Shown one piece after another: positions 10,303 to 21,996 of a stretch of DNA of 64,000 bases. Numbering within the stretch: the stretch's first letter is position 1; every line of letters begins with the position of its first letter. The stretch lies in the NCBI RefSeq assembly GCF_042100115.1, contig NC_091280.1:868001-932000 (forward strand). The letters are read 5' to 3'. A model generated the notes under the pieces. It was not told the DNA's origin, did no database searches, and worked only from the letters and a program-made list of their open reading frames with translations. The position numbers and the translations under genes are program-made. The DNA is from Alternaria dauci. Its lineage: Eukaryota; Ascomycota; Dothideomycetes; Pleosporales; Pleosporaceae.

Positions 10303-11178
10303 TGTCGGGAGAAATGTGAGGAGAATAATCAATACGACACATAATGGTAAATGAATGAGATCATGTGATTGGGAAAGGATAGCTTTGACAAGTCAACGGG
10401 TGCTGGTGTTATAGGTTTCGGCGTGGAATTTTATTATCAATGCGACTTTGATGCGTATCATCCTCATCAAGACTATGCCTGATTCAATCAATGGTAAATA
10501 TGTGTTTGATGCTGCAAGTGAAGCCAGGAGGCACCATAGATGCGTCCACGAGTCTTTTTGTTTACTCTCACTTGTACTCTCACTAACATAGAAAGAAAGC
10601 TAGGTCGGATTAGGTCTGGAGACAGTGTCCTTGAAGAGCACCTTCTTTCTTGCGGCCCTGTAAAAACTTGGGCGCTTCATCAATTTGGTTGGGTATAGGA
10701 TAGCAAATAATTCGTCCAAACCTTGTCGCCAATGTGGTGTAGGCCATGGTGACCTACTTTCTGTTTCTGGTCTCGCGAGTGCATCGTTCGGGCTGGTATA
10801 TCGCCATTCTCAATCCAGTAAGGGCCTATGGAGGAAAGTTCGGAATCTACACGCCATCAGTATATTCTGTTAGAAGGAAAGATAGCAAGGGGCCACCGTA
10901 ATATGTAAAAAGGAAAAGGGAGAGGCAATTGTGCCTTGCTCATACTGTGGTTGTCAAGGTTCGCGAGGCTCGTGCTACGGTAACGTAGGTAAGTTTGTGC
11001 GGAAGGCGAGGACTCAAGCACGAAAAGTCATAGTAACTCCCCTTCACGGTACAGAGACCTTCAGGGTGCAAGAGAAGCATTTATAAGTGTGGTAGATCTG
11101 CTTACTATGTACCACTTGGCTACTATGTCCACTTGACTCCAAGCTTCACGTAAAACGGGTCGAAAAAATCTACCCCTT
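10303..11178. other. Intergenic between convergent genes
   Basis: This is 3' flanking sequence of the WW-domain gene (+) and the PL4 lyase gene (-). I see no gene, repeat or RNA here. ORFs are under 65 codons. Confidence 0.5.
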
Positions 11179-12932
11179 CTAGGCTGCGATCATTTCGATT
11201 GCATCGACACTGAAGCCTGGACTCAAGTAGCCAGTAGAAGTTTTCCCGGAGATCACGGAGATCTTCAGCAGCTGGAACTCTGTCGCACTCTTCACCCAGG
11301 CACTTGCCGGGACGTTGAACTCATAGACGTAGTTGTTGCCGCGATACGTTCCAACAGTCAGACTTCTGGTGTCCGCCTGTCCTTTGTCAGACTGCAAAGG
11401 AGAGACCCAATTGTTCACCGCGATAGTCGGCCGTCCACCGGCTGAACCCTCTGTGACACCGATTCTGATCTTTGCACCCTTGGCCAATTGCGCATTAGTG
11501 AGACGGAAGTATACGACGTGATCGTTGTTGATGTCTCTCCAGATGTATCCAGGAAAGTTGGCAGCGGTACTGGTACCTACGATGTAGTTTCCTGTGTCCC
11601 ACTTTGCAAGCCGTGAATCAGACGGATGCATGTACGTGGGCTTCATAGGGCTATCGCCAAAATTGAGAAATCCTTTGGGCGTGCCGTCCCATTCCCCAAT
11701 CCGCCATATGGCGGGTGTATCCGAAGGGTCATTGCAAGTGATTGTGTTCAGCGCCACAGTTCCTCCGGCAGTGACGGTGACAGTGCTGGTATGAACTTCG
11801 AGCTCCTGAAACACCACATTAGTGCGGAAATTTAAACGAAAGGTGGGGATATTCTTACACCCTTGTATACGTTTAAGGTGTACGAGCCTGGTAAGATCTT
11901 GTCGATCCTCCAGGCGCCGGTTGTTGCAATAGTCCAGTACTGCGCCTGGGCACTCTTCAGGCCGACAACATACTGGTACCCGTTCTTCACATTCGCTAGA
12001 CCAATACCAGCTACAGCGCCGCGCTGCCTAGCCGGGACCCAGCCCTCAATCTCGAGAGCGTCAAACCAATCCCAGTTGGCATTGCGCGCAAATAGAGCAC
12101 CGCTCGGTGGAGCACCACCATCTGTGAAGTGGAGGACGGATGGACCCTGGAGGCCGAAGCGCATCACATCGGTATGGCCTGTAGCACATTAGTGATCCTA
12201 CTAACTGAAAGTGGAGAGAAGCGCCGACGTACCCATGTTGTAGTGATAGATATCATATAGATCCGGCCCGCCACTACCTCCGCGGCGAACTAAGCTTCGG
12301 AAGAATGGCCCACCTGACGCCTTCTCATGATTCGAACGAATCAAATACATGCCAACATTGTTGTTCGTATATCCGACCCAGTCATAGTCCATGGTGCGAC
12401 CGTACTTCTTGCCGGAGTAATGTTTGGACCACGTCTGGCCGTTTCGACCATTGATGTCACCAGATTCGATGGCTGGAGCCCCGTCAGGGACCCAGTCCGT
12501 GTCCTCGTTGACGTTGTTGGTGAAGATGTTCGGAGGAATGCGAAGAATATATCTTGACACAGTGATGCTGGTGTCTTTCCTGTTCATGAATATGTAGACG
12601 TTGGGATTGCCATAGCGAAAGACCAAAGTGTGGATGAGAGTGCCAACTTTCATCGTCACCTTGATAATGTTGGCTGGAGTGGTGTATTGCTTGATGGTGA
12701 CAGTTCCAGGTGCGAGTCCAGATTCCACATGCGAGTTTCTGCCGGTCTGACCATTGTATTCGACGCCGCGGTACTTGATCGAGGTCATATCCCCATTCGT
12801 CTTGCTGACCTTGACTACGAGGTTTGCGTTCGTATCGATAACATAGTTTTTGCCGTCATCGGTGTAGCCCCACGCTGCAGAAACAGCAGCCGGAGCAAGG
12901 AAAAGAGCAGTGATAATGGCCTGAAAACGCAT
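11179..12932 (-). CDS. Secreted rhamnogalacturonan lyase, PL4
   Basis: The 548-aa extracellular enzyme cleaves the rhamnogalacturonan I backbone of pectin by beta-elimination. Three exons are separated by introns at 12179-12232 (54 bp) and 11806-11858 (53 bp); the frame closes exactly. A signal peptide (MRFQAIITALFLAPAAVSA, cleavage near 19/20) is followed by the catalytic beta-sandwich, a FnIII-like middle domain (about 345-430) and a C-terminal carbohydrate-binding-like domain ending GFSVDAIEMIAA. Lys170 (WSKHYSGKKYG) and His230 (DIYHYNMG) lie where the catalytic Lys150 and His210 of mature Aspergillus aculeatus RGL4 are expected once a 20-residue signal is subtracted. The length matches fungal PL4 enzymes of about 530 aa. 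The 12933-13050 upstream region is its promoter. Expression on plant cell-wall material is expected for the family but is not shown here. Confidence 0.95.
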
Positions 12933-13737
12933 CCTGAGCGACTGACTGAGCGCAGGCGGTGCTGTGCATTGTACCTACGTACACACCGACTTTATAGTAA
13001 TCCTTTCCCATAGCCTTTGTAGAGACCAGGATGCCTGCACACCATGTTAACAAGATCTTACTCGGTGGTAATATTTTAACAGAGGCTTTAGGTAACTATA
13101 TCGAGCAGGCTCCGCAATCAGAAAGGAGCACCTACGCCTTGCGGAGTAGTGCATGAATTCTATTGTACAAGAGCCGAGTATGGGTATATATTCTCCAGGA
13201 TTTTGTAGTACTTCTCCGACTCTAGTCCGTTCAGAAGTGGTGTGCCTGTTGTGTCATTGGTGGAGTTGGCTCTGGGTGTTTCGAATCAAATCCGGGGAAA
13301 TTCAAGGGACCGTGAAGGAAGCTTGGGATGCCAAGCACAAGCGCACAGGTGACCATAAGCATCACAAGGCATCGTTAGATAAGGACGACGGGGATAAAGC
13401 TTTCACGGACAAAATCCGGGAACCATGGCGCATATTGAGGGTGGATGAGCAAATAGCTGGAGTGACTGAGGGGTGAGGGCACTACTGAAGATGGGAACTA
13501 CCTTAGGTAGCTGCGGGCCGAATTGACTCCGATTGGTAAGATTTTGCGGGACCGTGCATTAAGTTCAGTAAGATACACTTCCACAGTGTCCCCCATCCAC
13601 GAGATTGTAAAGTCGCTTTTTCGGTTTCGGTGAAGGCCTAATGTTTCGCGATAACCATTGGAGTTGTGTCCCGCGTCCTCAACGAAGATGCCTTTCCACC
13701 CCGTCGTTCACTACCTAGTACAGCACCTGGGCAGCTA
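12933..13737. other. Intergenic: PL4 promoter side and unassigned sequence
   Basis: The part nearest 12933 is the PL4 gene promoter. The ORF at 13153-13476 (107 codons) has no recognisable similarity and weak coding character. Nothing else is identified before the MITE. Confidence 0.5.
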
Positions 13738-14170
13738 CAGCTTAACAGACTTGTCAACAATCAAGCCAGCTTGATCGCTATCAAGCTGGCGCATCAAGCT
13801 AGCTAATCAATTAGGCCAATCTTAAGGTTTTTTTTATCAATCAAGCCAATCTCAGCTTTTTTATAGATCTTTTACCTAATTAGGCTAGCTTACTTTCTAT
13901 TTAGGAAGGTAGCTTATATTAAGCTAATCAAGCTAAGTGTCAGGCCTAGCTGATGGTATATACTATCCCGCACCATAATCAGTAGTTCACTGATTATACG
14001 TACCTTTTTGGTTGCATAGCGTAGTGGTGCGGGGCTGCGTTCTGACACTAAGCTCATTAATTTTAACCATCAAGCCAATCAAGTCAAGCTAAGATAGAGG
14101 TACCCACCAATCAAGCCAAGCTGGGGCACCTAGCTTGATTGGCTTGATTGTTGACAACTCTGCAGCTTAG
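13738..14170. mobile_element. hAT-type MITE with 8-bp target-site duplication
   Basis: The element proper is 13746-14162 (417 bp). Its ends are inverted repeats reading CAGASTTGTCAACAATCAAG and onward (S is C on the left, G on the right), about 22 bp with one mismatch. The flanks are cagcttaa (13738-13745) and cagcttag (14163-14170), 7 of 8 identical. An 8-bp duplication and CAG-starting termini are hallmarks of hAT DNA transposons. The interior repeats the motif AATCAAGCC and its complement many times, like hAT subterminal transposase-binding sites. It has no ORF, so it is non-autonomous. A 112-bp palindromic insert lies inside it (listed separately). Confidence 0.8.
13937..14048. mobile_element. 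Small palindromic MITE nested inside the hAT MITE
   Basis: This segment begins GTGTCAG and ends CTGACAC. It is flanked by a TAA trinucleotide on each side (13934-13936 and 14049-14051). Internal matching arms CCCGCACCA / TGGTGCGGG and TAATCAGT / ACTGATTA make it a foldback. A 3-bp TAA/TTA target duplication is what PIF/Harbinger elements make; that family assignment is inference because the ends are short. The base composition differs from the AT-rich host MITE around it. Confidence 0.55.
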
Positions 14171-17100
14171 AGAACCCTACCTAGGTACATACCTGCATCA
14201 CTGCCATACCTAGGTATGTCAAACCAATAACGGATGAAGAATATCTGGCTGATGGTCCAGACTACATTGTCCAAACTCTCGAGCCTCAACAGTGTTCTTC
14301 CCTGACGAGCCAACAAAGCAGAAGCAACGAATACTACCTAGGTATCAGGGTACATACTGGTGCCACAAACTTCGCATCAGGAAGCACTGGAGCGCTTCAA
14401 GATCAACCAGATTCAAATCAGATGTGAGGCCGAGTCATAAATCCGATTTTGTCCTTGTGACCTCTAGTCTCGACTTCAACCATTTTAGCCTACGCCCTTG
14501 TGGCCTTCCGTCGGACCTATTCACGAATCTCAGAATCCACAGAGTGAGGACCTGACTCGTTCGAGTCTACTAACAAATGCAGCGCAAAATCCAGGTCTGA
14601 AGTGCTTGGCCATCGGAACGGCGCCAACCTTATGGAAACTTCCGACTGTGGTATTTGCCATCGTTAGCGCAACATTAATATCCTTCTTAGTTCATTGCGA
14701 AGTTCCCCCATATTTCACAATAGAACACGGTGGCTCGCGAACGCACCACGACATTCATGAGATTTAGGATAGCTAAGTCGGATTGTGAAACATTTTCCAA
14801 GGTTTGTAGAGTGTCCATTCTTTTTCCTTAGGAAGACGCCAGGGGTGAGAATGATTGAAAACGCGGGAGATTTGCAGATGAGCAGACGATCTGCTTCAAG
14901 GGCGGACTAATACACCGGGGCAGCGATTTTATCAAGGTCGCGGGGTGGCCCGAGGTGAGGAGATAACGAATCTGATGGTCGCATCAGTATCTTACGATAC
15001 GGCATCAATCTACAGCCTGTAGATAGCTCTAGAGGTACTTCTCTCCAAAATGGACGCCAAGCTCATGCATCGCGTCACCACTGCGTGACTGCCATGGGTC
15101 GAGCTTCGGATCAAGACGTCACGTGACCGAAACACCAACCCTTGTACTCCCATCTTTGGCGGTGAGCTTGCACGACGCTACAATGCTATCGTCGGTACCA
15201 GCATTGCACACTACCAGCCATAAACCTCAATTATCTTTTCTGATAATAGAAGCATGCCACAGTCTTGTTTCGCGTTTCGCGGTATACATCACAGTTGACC
15301 TTGGAACACCTAGGTAAACATCTTCTTTCCGGGCCTGTTTTTCCTGCGCCACTCATTCTTGTTTCGACGTGGTATCAACATACAGTCATTTCTTCACTTT
15401 TTGTGCATTGTTGCCAGGCTGTGCAGTTAAGGGTCCTAAGGCTCAACAGCTTTTCAACTGCCTCAGTACAAGCGACAAATAGTACGGTAAACATCGCCGA
15501 CCTTTAATGGATATCTCGACGGCCGCGTTACTCCCATGCTACGGTTCACGACAGGATCAGGTTTCGCATTTTGCATTTCATGTTGGGAAAGTCTCATAAC
15601 GAGACCTCGGAAAATATATCCTATGACTCTCAGGACGTTCTGCAGATTCCTCCGTTACGGGACACTTGCATCAGTACTGCTGACTGGTAAAGACTGACCG
15701 GAAAATTGAACAAGAACGTGTTTACTTCAACGCTTACGAATCAGCTGCGCTGTATAGTCTTTGCAACTTCTGGTCGTTCACGTGGATGTCGCACGGACGC
15801 AGTCGTACCCACAGCCATTGTGCTACCCCCTGGTAGAGGTTCCGTCAGTAATGCCTACATCGTTACGTCAATGTCGGACTATAATGGGGCTATTTTCGAA
15901 CATTCTGTATGCACATGTCATGCACTTCGTCAGAATCTAATGCAATGATGCCAAAATGCAGCTGCAGACACAAACGTTTTGGGTCATGCGCTGTCTCAAG
16001 GTCTCGCAAGATGGCAAGATTAAGTTCCAAACGGTCGATGTCCCCAGTCGCAGTGCGCACACTTGGAAGTCAGCTTCAAAACATGGGCTGACGGTTATAC
16101 GATGTGCAGGTTGCACGAGGCTCTTGCGACCGAATTCCGAGGCTGGGTGTCCCTGTAAGCAAAACGCCGTGTCGGATATCTCCTACTGGATAGCATGATT
16201 TACTTGACAACGAAGTAACCTTAACGTCAGGAACAAAGCTGACCGTTGTTCATCTTTACTTGTTGCAGACTTCCGGTTCTGTGATCACAACCGACAAATT
16301 GGTCGCAGCATACGCCGTGCAACAATCCAGACGCTTGTTACGACCTGACGCAACGGCTTTGTTTTCCAACAAGACTATCAGAACAACTAGAAGATGATTG
16401 GTTCACAAGGGAAAAGGAGTGGTCAGACGCAACGGGTTCTTCGTACAGTAGGTCAAATTTCTGGTCAACGGAACGTTGACTAAGCCAAGGATGTGCCACG
16501 TTGTCTGCTTATCGGGAACATCAACCAGGACATGGGTATTTGTGGAACATGAAGATACGAGGTATATGCAAGGTGGTCAGGAACCGTTCTCAAACGTCAT
16601 ATCGGGCTCGCAGGAACACCGGACCGCGCCCTCACCGCTGTATCGAGAAGGTAAATCTGCAGGCAGTTCCCAAGCCGTTCACGGGCTTCAGGAGTTACAC
16701 ATTGTAACAAACAAGAAAACTCGTTCACTCGGCGAAGCCGTGAGCGATGGAGCGAGCCACACTGACCGGTTCTGAAGCCTGCTTTGAGCCTGGATTGACC
16801 GTGTCCTTGCAGCGGAACGACAATTACCGAAACAGGGTCGAGAGTACGAGAATGACCGGCGGATTGCCTTTGTTGTTCATGGACGCGATCTCACAAGCCA
16901 TTGATTCGCACGGCTCCGGAACTATCGTGATAGACTGGATCCTCCTCTAGACCAACAAGTGCAACGACGAACTGGCGGACGATTTCAATCAGACTTCTCA
17001 ATGGACATAGCCACGTATATCACCTTATCTAGCTCCTTAACGTCGCGCGAGTGACAGCGCGACAGATGGCTGGGCATGATATCGGAAGCTGTTGCAATAC

Positions 17101-18174
17101 ACACCGCGACTGATGACGAATCGTAAGCATGCACACCATCGATACAGTATCGAGTGGTATGTGTTCCACCTAATAGTGGCATATAAAGGCAATGCTTGAT
17201 AGCTTCACAAGTCAGTGCCTGCTCCGATACGCACTGTTGGCTCTTCTCTAAGCTCCATTTCTGAACAGGGTCAAACTCCATCATCACCAAGTCAGACATT
17301 CTGTATATCCTCCAATGTCTACTACAATTCCACACATACCCGATCAGATTTTAGCGACTAGTATGAGCCCACCGTCTTGCTTCTCCGATCATCCACAAGC
17401 AGTGGTGACTTCCACTTGTCCACTATGTAAAGGACACCCGTAAGTGCCTACATATGATCGTACTATTATCGAGTACACCGTCCTGACCAAAGTGTAGTCA
17501 CCGTCGACCAATATGCATCTCGTGCAATGCTCAAGGCTTCGTTCAGAAGAACTGCGTCCCATGTCTACAGTACCGGAATGCGGTGCAGATGATGGTACAG
17601 ATTGTCCGAGCGTAACTGGCCATCTGATTTGCGGAAACACCAGATGGCTACAAAAGCCGCTTGAGCGTTCGTCAGGATTTCGGTAACTACAACTTACCGA
17701 AGTTGCGCACGGCTCTTCTCTCATAACAAAAGCCGACCTCATGCCACTGGTTCCGATGATCATCTTATGTTCCTATACCATATTCTCCATATCAGGTATC
17801 CCCATATATCTAGTTTCTTTGACGACTCGTTTCGGATACTTCCCCTTCATCACACTCGTTTGAATGCTTCAAAGCATCTACATGTTGACTGTTGATGAAA
17901 GATTTATGAGCACACACACACACACACACATGTAACGACGCAAATGAAAGATATCTCACGTACTGATATTTTCAAAAACTGTCGCTCGTTTTCTGGAAAT
18001 GAGCATAAAGGCCAGCGAAAAATTACAATGACATGAAGCAATTAGTAGAAATTACAAAGGAAATATTGTCATTTCTCAAGCAAGAGACGAAGCCGAGATC
18101 CAAATACCATGGCCCTGACACCCATGTCAAAGAGAACGCCGTGTAGTTCCTAAGCCCTGAACCGCTACACCTCT
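14171..18174. other. 4-kb gene-poor region with unassigned coding-like patches
   Basis: No supported gene is present. Three perfect TACCTAGGTA palindromes lie at 14178-14187, 14207-14216 and 14335-14344. From about 15.7 to 16.95 kb several plus-strand frames give protein-like but interrupted text, for example around 15980-16195 and 16195-16395, with in-frame stops between them. They resemble no family I know. They could be an old pseudogene or chance ORFs at about 48% GC. A CA dinucleotide repeat lies at 17911-17930. The last 300 bp are the 3' flank of the sugar transporter. Confidence 0.5.
17911..17930. repeat. (CA)10 microsatellite
   Basis: Ten uninterrupted CA units are seen directly in the sequence. 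Confidence 0.97.
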
Positions 18175-20882
18175 TCATCTTGCGAATCCAGCATCCCTAG
18201 CCGAATACCTTCTCCCGCTCGCCACACTACCCGGCCTGCTAACAGGTCCCGCGCTAATCTGCCTCACCCTCCCTTCAACGACCTCGTAGATTCCGTCGGG
18301 AAGATACGTCTCCCGCTCACTCTGCGTCCTCACAACACCACTTCTTCCTCTTCCTCGCTCGTCGCCACCTAGTATACCGGGGTAGTCGATGCCATCAGCG
18401 TCGGCGATGGCGTCAGAGCGGTAGTCATTGACTTGATGTTGGAAAGACGAGTTGCTAGCTGTTCTACGAGGCCGGGTTTGCTGCTGTTGCTCAACAAGTA
18501 GATCGCGGTTCACGAGCCGGTTCAAGGCGTTGTTTGATACGCTTCTTTGAGAGATGCGGGATGAAGGTCGACCGCGGGTTTCCATTGCACTGCCCGTTCT
18601 GCTTGAGGATCTGCTGCACTGTGACACTGGTACCGGAGCAAGTTCATCAGTCCACCATTCTGGTCGTACAGAGTTGAGTGAGTCGGTAGACGTGCTGCGC
18701 GTGTGACGGTGGTGTGCCATTGTGGGTTGATGCGTTTCCACTGGAGGGCGATTATCGTATAGACCAAAGACAGGTGGTGGTGGCTGGGACTGGCTCATGC
18801 GGCTGGCCATGCTGCTGGCGCTACTGTTGCGCTTTTGCAGCTTCCTGCGAGGTCGATTTTGGCTGGTGATGGTTGTCGTCATCGTCGTTGCTGGGCTCAG
18901 TGGTGGTGAACGGTGGAGCCGGGGATCCACAGGTGACTCTTCCGACCTCTTCCGTCCATGTAGAGTTGTAGGCGCTGTCACCTCACCATAGTCCGGACTC
19001 TCACCATTGCTCCAAGGTCTCTTCTCAGTGTTGCCACTATTGGTGTTGCTTCCGCTGCCGCCTTCACGACTAAGTATGCTCTCTACGAGTCTCTTATGCC
19101 ACGAGCTGTTTGCGTAGTTGAAGTTGAGTCGCTTTTCAGGGTCTCTCTTTCCGAACCAAAGCGGCTCGCTTTGGGAGAAGCCAACAGCAGTGAGCCAAGG
19201 ATTTCCGGGTGCATCATGTGCTAGCTGGAAGATGACATCGACTTCCTCGAGCGATCGGAAGGCAGTTTCAGGGTAGAAGAAGTAGACCAGAGGAAGAATG
19301 GCAAAGTTGGTGACCGCGAAGATGATCCAAGTGCGGTAGGAGATGCGCTGGAATGCAATCGGTGTGATGAAGACGATGCTGTTCGACATTAGTGACGCGT
19401 GCAAACACACTGATCAGTAGAGTGACTTACACAAAGTTAAGCAACCAGTTGGCACTCGTCGAAAGTCCGTTCGCAGGCCCACGGATCCGAAGAGGTACAA
19501 TTTCGACCTGGTACAGCCAAGCCATACCCTGCCAGCCGATAGCGAAGAAAACCGAAAACACAAACAGGAAAACAGTACTGGCGATCCTGCCGGCTTGGAT
19601 GCTATGCTCAGACCACAGGTACTGCAGGATAGTGATGAGAATCATGCATCCTGACATGCCCGCAGCGCCGAACATCATGAGCGAGCGACGACCCCAGAAG
19701 CGATCGATACCAACGACGACAATGAACGAGGCAAGAAAGTACACAGTCGCTGAGCAAGATGCCAGAAGACGTGCAAGCCATCCCTCGAAAGACATGCGTG
19801 TGAGGAAGATCCACGAGAGGTACTGCAGAACCAAGTTGATACCGGTACCTTGCTGGAACACCTGGACAAAGTATGCCAATACCACACGGTGGAAGCCTCT
19901 ACGCTCCTTGTTTGAGAACATGCCCGCGCTTGATCCTTGCGCCATGATCAAAATCGCATCCTTGATTTGTAGGAACTCGTCCTTGGTCTCGAGGCTGTCG
20001 GGATCGTCATCGTTCAGCGCCGCAAGGACGGTCAACGCTTCTTGTTCACGTCCGGTAAGAATCAGCCATCGAGGAGACTCGGGAAGAACGAAGAGCATTG
20101 CGATGGCCGGGAGCGCGAACATGATCTGCAGGGCAATAGGGACGCGCCATGATGCCGAGGAGCTGGTGATGTATGCGAAGCCAAAGACGAACCAGTATGA
20201 AAGCGCGATACCGGCGGAAACGAACGCTCCTGCGCTGATCATAAGGATTGTTCCCTTGCGATGAGACTTGACGCATTCTGCTTGGTAGGCGGGGGCGGTC
20301 GAAGTGGTGAAGCCATTGCCTGTTACAGCATCAGTTCTTGTGTCCGGAGTTAAACTGTGTCGTACATGGGTGAACCTTACCGAAACCAGCGATCGCGCGA
20401 CCGACGATGAATTGTGGGAAGCTGTACGAAGACGTTTGGATGATCTCGCCAATCACCCAGAAGGTCAGACCGAGAATGAGTGTGCGCCGACGCCCAAGCA
20501 AGTCACCGACGAAGATTGTCGCGATGGCTGAGACAATACAGCCCAAATGCCATGTTCCAACGGTAAGACCTGCATGTGTCAGGACCCTGTACTTCACAGT
20601 TCAGTCTGTTGGTAGAGATCACTTCGACGTACCTGCGACCCACGCATTGTGGAATGAACTCTCATTTACAATGTCCACCTGGGGAAACCTGTCCAAGAAC
20701 TGCTGAACGGTCAAGAGACCGCCCATAACACCCTGGGCATAGCCGAAACATCTTTGATAGATTAGTCTACAAATCATCTGCAAGGCACCCGAAAGGGTGG
20801 TAACTCACAAAAAGCAAAGCCCACACGTGATACTGATGGCACTCGCTAGACTACGTCCTCTGAGACCTAGGAATCTCGCCAT
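18175..20882 (-). CDS. MFS sugar transporter with ~355-aa C-terminal cytoplasmic tail
   Basis: The 824-aa protein comes from five exons, with introns at 20752-20808, 20570-20632, 20320-20380 and 19379-19430; all phases close. It has the twelve-helix sugar porter fold: FGYAQGVMGGLL in helix 1, GDLLGRRRTLILG, GRAIAGFGNGF, PESPRWLILTGR, QQGTGINLVLQYLSWIF, GIDRFWGRRSLMMFGAAGM, PLRIRGPANGLSTSANWLLNFV and the closing PETAFRSLEEVD at about 460. Substrates are probably hexoses or disaccharides. After helix 12 an unusually long Ser/Arg/Pro/Gln-rich tail (about 470-824) follows, with many SRxxS phosphosite-like motifs. Ordinary transporters of this family end within 40-60 residues there. Long tails are known in the yeast glucose sensors Snf3 and Rgt2, so a sensor role is possible, but I do not see their named tail repeats. 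ATG 20882 precedes MARFLGLRGRSLASAISITCGLCFL. Confidence 0.92.
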
Positions 20883-21996
20883 TCTAATGAAGCCTAAACA
20901 AGTCACGCGAGAGGGAAGAAGGTTGAAAAGACCGTCCTGCGGGCTGTCGGATGCAAGGAACGACCCAAACTCATATCAACGCAGGTGTTGCGTCCCGGAG
21001 CGGCACGTCTCTTAGATTCGACATTTGCCCATGTTGCCCGCCCGTCCCAGGCCTGCTGGTCTGGCCATCTCCCTAACGTCATGCCTGCAGGATCGTCGCA
21101 AGCGTGCCGTTCAAAAGTCCATGGCATCCTTGACGTTGACATGCTCAGCTAGGCTTTGAAGAGATTAGCGAGCGTTGTCAAGACACGCTACATGTGCTAG
21201 GCACTGTGGTGACGACCAACGGCCTGTCAGACGAAGTACATTTGCGAGCATACCAGCTGGAAGCGAGCAGGTTTTCGCGGTGTAGGTTTGATTGTACGTG
21301 CGGTGATTCTCACGACCTTCTTCCGAAAACCCCTTTTTTCTTCGTATGCGGATGCGAGTTCGCAATTAGTCAAACGTCATGGCTGCTACAGACTTGTTCT
21401 AAGCGTATCGTTCGAAGTATCATGCAACCCATGGTCGGGTACTGCAACACCAAGCTCGAGACAGATTAGCGAGAGATGGAAGCTGCACTAAAGGTCGCCA
21501 GGAGTCGTTGCTGTCAGGTACGCGAGCTGTGAAGCAAGCCGAGTGGTTCGTAAGAAAAGCCGATACCTGCGATCTCAATAGCCCGCTGATGTCATGGACC
21601 TGTTAGCGCCGATCAAGCACGAGATCGAAAGGTTGATACGCCGCACGGGCTCAACATCCCACCAGTTGTTCGGACTCGGGATGACTCGCTACTAGCCGAA
21701 ACGGCTGAGCAGATATATTGTCGCGTAGCTTTCGTGATCGGAAGGTTTGGCCAGCGAATCAATAATTAACTCCCAACGGGAAGGATGCGTTGCAGCAGAT
21801 ACGAAAGCTCCAGAGGAAATGCACATGCAGTACTGCACTATTGTGGCTCTCACACATTGGTTGGAAACGGCCGGACATGCCGGCCTGTGACGAACGAGCG
21901 GGCGTCTTGGCCAACGGCGAGTTCTGTCAAGTGCCCGCATAATGGACGTGAGCGGCGAGAAAGACAAAGGCCGAGCCGAGATGAATATTGGTATTA
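20883..21996. other. Intergenic: sugar-transporter promoter and GUF1 3' flank
   Basis: No gene is supported. Short ORFs on both strands lack family resemblance. The 20883-21150 part should be the transporter promoter. Confidence 0.5.

Noticed and set aside
19392..20264. 290-codon plus-strand ORF
   Set aside because: Antisense shadow of the sugar transporter exons; no family resemblance.
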